Part shown: one piece after another, positions 1 to 4,443 of the stretch | Position numbering within the stretch: the first letter of the stretch is position 1 | Layout of the letters: the number at the start of each line of letters is the position of its first letter | Source of the DNA: Candidatus Zambryskibacteria bacterium CG_4_9_14_3_um_filter_40_16 | GTDB taxonomy: Bacteria; Patescibacteriota; Minisyncoccia; Phycocordibacterales; Zambryskibacteraceae | DNA length: 6,310 nucleotides | Direction of reading: 5' to 3' | Assembly: GCA_002791475.1 (NCBI GenBank) | Contig: PFXE01000009.1 | Span: 1 to 6,310 of the forward strand | The notes under the pieces: generated by a model | What the model was told of the DNA's origin: nothing | What the model saw: only the letters and a program-made list of their open reading frames with translations | The model's database searches: none | Position numbers and translations under genes: made by a program

Positions 1-584
1 TCGGCGCTTAATCCCAATTCATAATTTTGCGTTTGACCCCAAGACACGGTGCTGATTGTCTCTTTCCTGGTATCCCAAGTTATAAGTGCCTGATTTAACC
101 CGGGAAAAACTTGCAGATTTGTTATTAGAGGATTTGAAGTGGAACTACCGCCTCCCCCGCCTCCCCCCGCATCAACAACCACCTCTGAAAGCGTGGTGGC
201 TGTTGATGTCGCCGAACGAGCCGACTCGTTGAATACCGCGTCTATTGCTGAAACAGCGTAAGAGTAAGCGGTATTCGCCACCAATCCCGTGTCTGAATAT
301 ATGGTAAGGGTTGAAGTCGCTATGAGAGAATTGTCGCGGAACACATGGTATCCGGTGACCGCCACATTGTCGGTTGAAGCAGCCCACGAAAGATTTATTT
401 GAGAAGTGGAAACAGCGGTACTGGACAAACCAGAAGGAACCGACGGTGCCGTTGTGTCATTTGAAGTTACGGATAACAAAACTTCAAACTGGTCTTCTAC
501 TGCGAATATTATTGTTGTGAAAGAACTAAAGAACAGTGTCCAGATAAGAAATACTGCCGTGATTTTTCTTACTGACACATTCAT
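1..584 (-). CDS. Secreted fibronectin type III domain protein (partial, continues past left edge)
   Basis: The reading frame stays open from the ATG at 584 to the window edge, giving the first 194 residues with no stop. Residues 1-28 form a signal peptide or membrane anchor (basic start, then a hydrophobic run ending in IIFA). Residues 48-133 match a fibronectin type III domain: it opens with TAPSVPSGL, has INLSWAASTDNVAVTGYHVF in the middle and AYSYAVSAIDA near the end. A seven-glycine linker (140-146) leads to a second beta-sandwich starting ITNLQVFPG, with ITWDTRKETISTVSWGQT resembling FN3-like N-terminal domains of extracellular enzymes. The start lies 2 bp after the upstream stop, with no Shine-Dalgarno motif, so translational coupling within the operon is likely. 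The role is inferred to be extracellular binding or display. The C-terminal domain that would name the protein is outside the window. Confidence 0.85.
   Translation of the reverse strand, partial: MNVSVRKITAVFLIWTLFFSSFTTIIFAVEDQFEVLLSVTSNDTTAPSVPSGLSSTAVSTSQINLSWAASTDNVAVTGYHVFRDNSLIATSTLTIYSDTGLVANTAYSYAVSAIDAVFNESARSATSTATTLSEVVVDAGGGGGGGSSTSNPLITNLQVFPGLNQALITWDTRKETISTVSWGQTQNYELGLSA
147..167 (-). repeat. Glycine-linker G-tract, 9-bp tandem repeat
   Basis: On the minus strand the unit GGGGGAGGC occurs twice, followed by GGT, and encodes Gly140-Gly146 between the two beta-sandwich domains of the FN3 protein. It contains runs of six and five cytosines on the plus strand (with neighbouring bases). 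It acts as a flexible linker at protein level. At DNA level it is slippage-prone and G-rich. Confidence 0.7.
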
Positions 585-586
585 AT

Positions 587-1339
587 TTAACGAGCTAATA
601 GTGTTACTGTGGCGGTAGCAGTGTAATTGCCGGCAGATTGCAAATTGGAAGAGCCGTTTTCCGCTCTAAATTTAAGAGTTGTCGGTGTCCCGGACGGTTG
701 GTTGGCGGTCAACTTTTGAACTATTAGGTCGTTCGTCGTGGAAAGACCACTCCAACAACTGTCAGCGGTGTCTCCCGCGCCAGTATTGCAAGAGACGCCG
801 TCATCTAAATACTTTTGCACCACATCAGCACCTTCGGGAGTAAAACCAAACTCTGAAGCCGTCGCGCCCACGGAAAAAGTGAAGTCCGGATTCGCTCCAG
901 ATGGAGTGTAGTCGGCAAAAGAGTTGGATCCGGAAATAAGCGCCGGAGAAGAGCTCGCTTTAATATAAAGCTCATAACCCGCCACATTGTCCGTGGTTGC
1001 CGTAACCGAAGTTGAACCATTGGCTGTACCGGCTATTGTCCCATTGATTGAAGGAGACAAGGTAACATTTGCCGCTGTTGTTATTGCCAAGTACACCGTC
1101 TGCATTTGTTGATACCCCGCTTTGATATTGAAGCTAGAGCTTGATGACGGACCTGTCGCGACTTCGCCCAATGTGCTTTCTTGTTCAAACGATGCTGAAG
1201 TGGAGAAGCCACCACTAAAATTAATAGAGTCACTTTGAATAGAATAGTTGGAACTATTTCTAGCCGCCGCAAATATGCCTTGATACGATACCAAGAGCAT
1301 CACAACGACAGACAAGATGGTTTTTATGACTCTACTCAT
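587..1339 (-). CDS. Small secreted beta-rich surface protein (WxL-cluster-like partner)
   Basis: This 250-residue protein starts with a clear signal peptide (residues 1-26: MSRVIKT, a hydrophobic core, then FAAA before Arg27). Residues 30-79 carry the pattern YSIQSDSINFSGG, then LGEVATG, then NIKAGYQQM, which I recognise from many CPR secreted proteins of unknown function. Residues 85-250 are Ser/Thr/Gly-rich, beta-strand-like and end in NYTATATVTLLAR, similar in style to the last strands of WxL-type surface domains. A strict WxL motif is not present. Cys184 and Cys195 could form a disulfide. The ATG lies inside the end of the preceding gene (8-bp overlap, ATGAGTAG), indicating coupled translation with the DUF916-like protein. 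The FN3 gene follows after 2 bp. Function is unproven; a secreted cell-surface or extracellular role is inferred. Confidence 0.88.
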   Translation of the reverse strand: MSRVIKTILSVVVMLLVSYQGIFAAARNSSNYSIQSDSINFSGGFSTSASFEQESTLGEVATGPSSSSSFNIKAGYQQMQTVYLAITTAANVTLSPSINGTIAGTANGSTSVTATTDNVAGYELYIKASSSPALISGSNSFADYTPSGANPDFTFSVGATASEFGFTPEGADVVQKYLDDGVSCNTGAGDTADSCWSGLSTTNDLIVQKLTANQPSGTPTTLKFRAENGSSNLQSAGNYTATATVTLLAR

Positions 1340-2303
1340 TTTTCTTTTTGTTTTTTACCAGCACGAGAACAACCAACGCAATCAGAACAAGAACCAGCGC
1401 CGATGTTTCTTTTATGGGTAGAACAAAAAAGTTGATTTTACTTTCATCAATCTGGTCATCATAACCGCGATTCATTTCAAGGGTGGCGCTATACATTCCA
1501 AAAAGATTTTCCTTGCTAAAAACAAAATCTCTAAGTCTGACAGAATCCGGCAAAACAAACCACGGGTCTATTACAACTTCGCCAACCTTTGTTCCAAAAA
1601 CATTTCTAATGGTTACCAATCCGTAGGGATTTAGGTGGGTCGTGCTGTTGTTTTCAAATGTTATCTGCATCGGTATTTTGTTCTCACCAAACAAAGATTT
1701 TTTATTTTTTGTTTGGAACGACAACAAACGACCATCGTGAAATGTTTCTCCATTTACTGTCGCAAAAATTAACGAACCGATTCTCGCAACAACCCTCGCT
1801 TCCGAAGAAACATTCGGACCAGAAGATTCATCATAAGCGGGAATGAAACTGACAAATACTGAAGCAAATCTACCGCCAGCTTCAGTACCGCCCGGCACGG
1901 TAATAGTAATTGGAATCAAAGCTCTCTCATTATGCTTAAGAGTGAATTCTTCTTCTGGAAAGTAAATGAAGTTTTTAAGCGAGCTAGAACTTTCCAATTC
2001 ACCCTGCAAAACCACTGCCAGGTTGGGGTCATCGGAGCCTGTGAAGTCTTCCGTGCTTAGAATAAATCTGCCATCCCTTCCGGTTCTGTTGGCGACAGAG
2101 AGCGTTACGCTCTTTTGGTTTCCGGCATCAATAAAAACTTCAATTTTACCCGGACTTACTACAAAATCATTTTGAATTCCTCCATCAGATATGATTTCTG
2201 TCTGATACGCGCTAACTGGAAGAAAACCAAATATCAAAACCATAACCAAAATAACTTGGTATATTTTGGAAAATTTTTTGATTTGTGGGGTTGTTCGGGT
2301 CAA
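1332..2303 (-). CDS. DUF916-like (WxL-interacting-protein-type) membrane-anchored surface protein
   Basis: The protein has 323 residues, with a signal sequence (residues 10-32, ending PVSAYQ), two beta-sandwich regions (about 45-155 and 165-295), a C-terminal membrane helix (about 299-316, SALVLVLIALVVLVLV) and a basic tail KNKKKNE. The opening FVVSPGKIEVFIDAGNQKSV and the later IPITITVPGGTEAGGRFASV resemble DUF916, where the first domain is reported to bind peptidoglycan. The second half resembles the DUF3324-type partner domain. The topology (outside domains, membrane anchor, cationic cytoplasmic tail) matches WxL-interacting proteins of Firmicutes. The start is TTG: an in-frame TAA lies 15 bases upstream, no ATG intervenes, and the TTG start keeps the whole signal peptide. 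No Shine-Dalgarno is seen. The next gene overlaps its stop by 8 bp. Family similarity is judged by eye. Confidence 0.85.
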   Translation of the reverse strand: MTRTTPQIKKFSKIYQVILVMVLIFGFLPVSAYQTEIISDGGIQNDFVVSPGKIEVFIDAGNQKSVTLSVANRTGRDGRFILSTEDFTGSDDPNLAVVLQGELESSSSLKNFIYFPEEEFTLKHNERALIPITITVPGGTEAGGRFASVFVSFIPAYDESSGPNVSSEARVVARIGSLIFATVNGETFHDGRLLSFQTKNKKSLFGENKIPMQITFENNSTTHLNPYGLVTIRNVFGTKVGEVVIDPWFVLPDSVRLRDFVFSKENLFGMYSATLEMNRGYDDQIDESKINFFVLPIKETSALVLVLIALVVLVLVKNKKKNE

Positions 2304-2355
2304 TTTGGTTTTTATTTAATTTATAATTTTCGACCTTTCTACTGGGATTTATACC

Positions 2356-2390
2356 CATGCCCAAACGCTTTGCTTAAGCACTTGGGCATG
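2356..2390. repeat. Imperfect stem-loop between HTH gene and DUF916-like gene
   Basis: Arms CATGCCCAA and TTGGGCATG (9 bp, perfect) enclose a 2x2 mismatch, a further GCTT/AAGC stem of 4 bp and a 5-base loop. It begins 8 bases after the stop of the membrane HTH gene. On the minus strand no U-run follows, so it is not a canonical intrinsic terminator. It may act as an RNA processing or stability element, a partial attenuator, or a protein-binding site. Confidence 0.6.
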
Positions 2391-2398
2391 AATGCAAA

Positions 2399-3433
2399 TC
2401 ATTTTTTAAACGGCACCAACACGTAGAGAAAATCATCTCCATTTTTTGTCTTAAATACCGGTGTTATAACTCCGCTTGTTCCATCTTCGTCGGGCTTTAC
2501 TAAAACATCGTCAGAAAACGAATCCTTTATCCTTGCTATTGTGACTGACCTCGGCTCGCTATCGTCTTGAGGAACGACAACCAAACCCTGTCCGGATGGG
2601 CGTGATTGCAAATCAGACGCTTGATCAATCGCTACATTTTTTCCTGAAAGCAAAACGAGAATGCGCAACCTTGCCCCCCTTATAAAATCGCGAATTGTTG
2701 AGTAAAAAGATACGGCAACCTTATCAAAAGAAGTTTTAACCGATGATGCCAAAAATCTTTCTTGCGCATTGTTTGATTTACTTGAAACTTCGGAAAATGT
2801 GGATTTTATTTCTGTCGCGACGGTGTGATAAAAAGCGTTTGTTTGAGGATTAATTTTTATAAGAAAGTTGCCGAAAAAAACAGAGATTAAAATAACCGCG
2901 ACAAAATATGTTCCTTGAGCAAATTTAACAGCGCCCCAGAGCTGTGCGTTTTTATTTTTTGTTTTTGTCCCCTTGGCGTTTCGCCTGTTTCTCAAATCTT
3001 TTTCCCCATAAATGCGCGGAATAAATTTCTGCCTATTGATAACGGGAAGCACGGGTCCGCTATCTCTTTCAAATCGGATTGGTATGTATATTTCATCTTT
3101 CTCAAGTGTTCTTTTGTTTTCAAACTCCAAGGATGCGTCTTCTTCCTTTGCTTCTAATGTTTCTAAAATTGAAATACTCTCGGACTTTAAATCCGGAATA
3201 TTTGAAATTAATATTGATTTACCTTTTTTACGATTAGAAGGAAAATCAACATTTTGATTTTTATGAGCAACAATAGAATCCAAGCTAACATACCAGGACC
3301 GTCCGACCATTCTGCATTCCAATTTGCCACCTCGGCATAGCTGACCAATATAATCACCAGTATAGCCACTTATTTTTGCAGCTCGGCTAGACGAGATGTA
3401 TTTTTTACCTTCAAAAAAGAGCTCACCATTCAT
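2399..3433 (-). CDS. Membrane-anchored helix-turn-helix protein, putative transmembrane regulator
   Basis: The protein has 344 residues. Residues 10-56 (KYISSSRAAKISGYTGDYIG, then QLCRGGKLECRMVGRSWYV) form a MerR/excisionase-type DNA-binding helix-turn-helix with the Gly-Arg-Ser-Trp-Tyr wing common in CPR proteins. Residues 60-165 are a charged, mostly disordered linker, strongly basic just before the membrane (RNRRNAKGTKTKNKN, 148-162). One membrane helix follows at about 174-193, which puts the HTH in the cytoplasm by the positive-inside rule. Residues 195-344 would be outside and end in a conserved-looking module (RIKDSFSDDVLVKPDEDGTS, then DDFLYVLVPFKK). It is the first gene of the four-gene surface-protein unit and is probably its regulator; this role is inference. 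A TATAAT box sits just before the ATG and no Shine-Dalgarno is visible, so the mRNA may be leaderless. A different explanation is a structural membrane protein that tethers DNA. Confidence 0.87.
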   Translation of the reverse strand: MNGELFFEGKKYISSSRAAKISGYTGDYIGQLCRGGKLECRMVGRSWYVSLDSIVAHKNQNVDFPSNRKKGKSILISNIPDLKSESISILETLEAKEEDASLEFENKRTLEKDEIYIPIRFERDSGPVLPVINRQKFIPRIYGEKDLRNRRNAKGTKTKNKNAQLWGAVKFAQGTYFVAVILISVFFGNFLIKINPQTNAFYHTVATEIKSTFSEVSSKSNNAQERFLASSVKTSFDKVAVSFYSTIRDFIRGARLRILVLLSGKNVAIDQASDLQSRPSGQGLVVVPQDDSEPRSVTIARIKDSFSDDVLVKPDEDGTSGVITPVFKTKNGDDFLYVLVPFKK

Positions 3434-3451
3434 ACATCAATTATAGATGTA
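3433..3451 (-). promoter_or_regulatory. TATAAT promoter box inside a dyad (operator candidate) at the HTH gene start
   Basis: On the minus strand TATAAT (3445-3440) lies 6 bases before the ATG (3433), so transcription would begin at or next to the start codon. It is framed by a perfect inverted repeat TACATC-N7-GATGTA (3433-3438 and 3446-3451). No convincing -35 hexamer is found at 16-18 bp. A repressor or activator bound to the dyad would cover the -10 region; autoregulation by the HTH protein is a guess. Confidence 0.55.
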
Positions 3452-3475
3452 AAGTTTTCAAAAATAGACAAATAA

Positions 3476-3705
3476 TGGGGACAAGAAAAAAATAAATCAT
3501 AAAAATTTTGTAAAAAACAAAAAAGGATGGAAAAATAAAATTAAAAAAATATTTTTCTTATTATGTTCATATTTTTAGTCATATTTTAAGTAAAAGCAAA
3601 AAAAATTAAATTAAAATCAATTTAAAATAAAAAAACAAAAGAAAAAATGTGCTCCAAAATTTTTATTATTACCAAATTAATCAAACCCGCGAGGTTGTGG
3701 GGACA
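3476..3705 (+). repeat. Two direct copies of TGGGGACA
   Basis: TGGGGACA occurs at 3476-3483 and 3698-3705 in the same orientation, 222 bp apart. It stands out because the surrounding DNA is almost free of G and C. The function is unknown. It may be a remnant of a mobile-element end or a binding site. Confidence 0.4.
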
Positions 3706-3803
3706 TATAAATGGTAGCCACAGATTTTAAAATAGAAACAAGAAATTAAAGATTTATACAGTTATAAACATATATAAGATATACACATCTATACAAACAT
3801 TAA

Positions 3804-3852
3804 TAGTTTATATATACTAGTTTAGTAAGGTATATAAGTGTTATATCTACTA
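3804..3852 (+). promoter_or_regulatory. Cluster of TAGT/TACTA dyads before the small HTH gene
   Basis: A 16-bp near-palindrome (3804-3819, one mismatched pair) overlaps a perfect TACTA-N3-TAGTA inverted repeat (3815-3827). A further TACTA half-site is at 3848-3852, six bases before the ATG at 3858. TATA-like hexamers (for example at 3831 and 3843) lie in the same stretch, so the promoter and operator probably coincide. MerR-type proteins bind dyads in their own promoters; assignment to this site is inference. Confidence 0.45.
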
Positions 3853-3857
3853 ATATT

Positions 3858-4115
3858 ATGAAAAAAATAGATAGGGTTTTTGTAACCATAAAAGAAGCGG
3901 CCTACATACTTGGGGTTTCTCCGCTCACTCTTAGAAACTGGGACAAGAGTGGTAAATTTCCCGCGCAAAGACATCCAATGAACAACTATAGGGTCTATAA
4001 AACCGATGATTTACTTGGGATTATTGATGATATTGAATCCGGTACACAAAGAATGAACGCAAAGAGTAGGATAAAAAAACTTTCCATAACCCACCTAGAA
4101 GATACGGTTGAATAG
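3858..4115 (+). CDS. Small MerR-type helix-turn-helix DNA-binding protein
   Basis: This 85-residue protein is almost entirely a MerR/excisionase-like winged helix-turn-helix. Residues 8-22 (FVTIKEAAYILGVSP) and 23-34 (LTLRNWDKSGKF) give the helix-turn-helix, and NNYRVYKTDDL (about 42-52) the wing with the usual Arg-x-Tyr. The remaining C-terminal part (KSRIKKLSITHLEDTVE) is short and basic, with no effector or long coiled-coil domain, so it is far shorter than classical MerR regulators. It is divergent from the membrane HTH gene and stands alone. No Shine-Dalgarno is visible; TA-rich promoter-like boxes and dyads lie directly upstream. Possible roles are a repressor of the spacer promoters, a regulator of the large surface gene downstream, or an orphan excisionase-like protein. 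Confidence 0.88.
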   Translation: MKKIDRVFVTIKEAAYILGVSPLTLRNWDKSGKFPAQRHPMNNYRVYKTDDLLGIIDDIESGTQRMNAKSRIKKLSITHLEDTVE

Positions 4116-4277
4116 CTCCGATCATTCCTTCTTCCCTGCTCTCTTTTGTTTGGTTTAATTTATATAAACTAAAATTCTAAAATAGTCTTATTCTTGTATG
4201 TCATCTCGGATACACGAGTAGCTTATTTTTATCTCGTGAAACATTATTATAGTTCTAAAACATTGTTAAAAACATAA

Positions 4278-4379
4278 TTAAAAATTGAATGGAGCGTCTG
4301 GTTCTTTTCTTAAAAACTCATATCCCGCTTCAATTTGCATAAGTTTATTTAACCTTATTAAAAACACGGCTATACCCAC
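4278..4379 (-). CDS. Doubtful 33-codon ORF or gene fragment
   Basis: A GTG at 4379 opens a 33-residue frame ending in TAA, with MGIAVFLIRLNKLMQIEAGY followed by a polar end reading EFLRKEPDAPFNF. An ATG start at 4340 would give only 20 residues. The composition looks more like protein than the random AT-rich spacer, and the open frame extends further upstream without a good start. It could be a tiny protein, a decayed gene end, or chance. Confidence 0.2.
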   Translation of the reverse strand: MGIAVFLIRLNKLMQIEAGYEFLRKEPDAPFNF

Positions 4380-4403
4380 ATTATTTAGATAATAAGGGTT
4401 AAA
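4348..4403. repeat. Imperfect inverted repeat upstream of surface-protein gene
   Basis: TTTAACC-TTATTA (4348-4360) pairs with TAATAAGGGTTAAA (4390-4403) with one bulged base, enclosing a loop of about 29 bases. It ends 40 bp before the ATG at 4444, so it could be an operator, an RNA structure in a leader, or a weak terminator-like element. Confidence 0.45.
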
Positions 4404-4443
4404 ATTAATACAGTTATTTATTATTAATATTAAAACTGCTTCT

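Larger units (their letters stand above)
3434..3857. other. AT-rich divergent intergenic region
   Basis: This 424-bp spacer separates the two divergent HTH genes. It is dominated by A- and T-runs on the plus strand, including the palindrome AAAAATATTTTT (3545-3556) and two copies of TCATATTTT 11 bp apart (3568 and 3579). One small island of higher GC at about 3686-3706 breaks the pattern. No gene of convincing length lies inside. It presumably holds the promoters of both flanking genes and may be intrinsically curved. No intact replication origin (clustered DnaA boxes) or terminator was found. Confidence 0.7.
4116..4443. other. Intergenic region with inverted repeats and short coding-like fragments
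   Basis: These 328 bp separate the small HTH gene from the large surface-protein gene. The stretch holds a hairpin CACGAG-N14-CTCGTG (4213-4238), a long imperfect inverted repeat (4348-4403), and two short minus-strand frames (4379-4278 and 4244-4188). It must contain the promoter of the downstream gene, but only weak AT-rich -10-like hexamers (about 4425-4434) are visible. No clear terminator with a U-run was found after the HTH gene. Confidence 0.6.

Noticed and set aside
172..387. 71-residue minus-strand frame inside the FN3 gene
   Set aside because: Overlaps the FN3 coding frame on the same strand in another phase; Cys/His/Arg-rich out-of-frame translation without domain character.
2340..2401. 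Read-through of the TGA stop of the HTH-TM gene (alternative code with TGA as Gly)
   Set aside because: Read-through would add only about 20 residues through the stem-loop. The protein ends naturally at LVPFKK, and no gene here has internal TGA codons.
3520..3660. A-tract-rich repeats as a CRISPR-like or satellite array
   Set aside because: No regular unit or spacer length; simple AT-rich composition.
3751..3800. Possible DnaA boxes (TTATACAGT, ATATACACA) suggesting an origin
   Set aside because: Only isolated, imperfect matches in TA-rich DNA; no cluster and no dnaA/dnaN genes nearby.
4213..4238. CACGAG/CTCGTG hairpin as terminator of the small HTH gene
   Set aside because: Stem only 6 bp, 14-base loop, and no T-run after it; it also lies about 100 bp past the stop.
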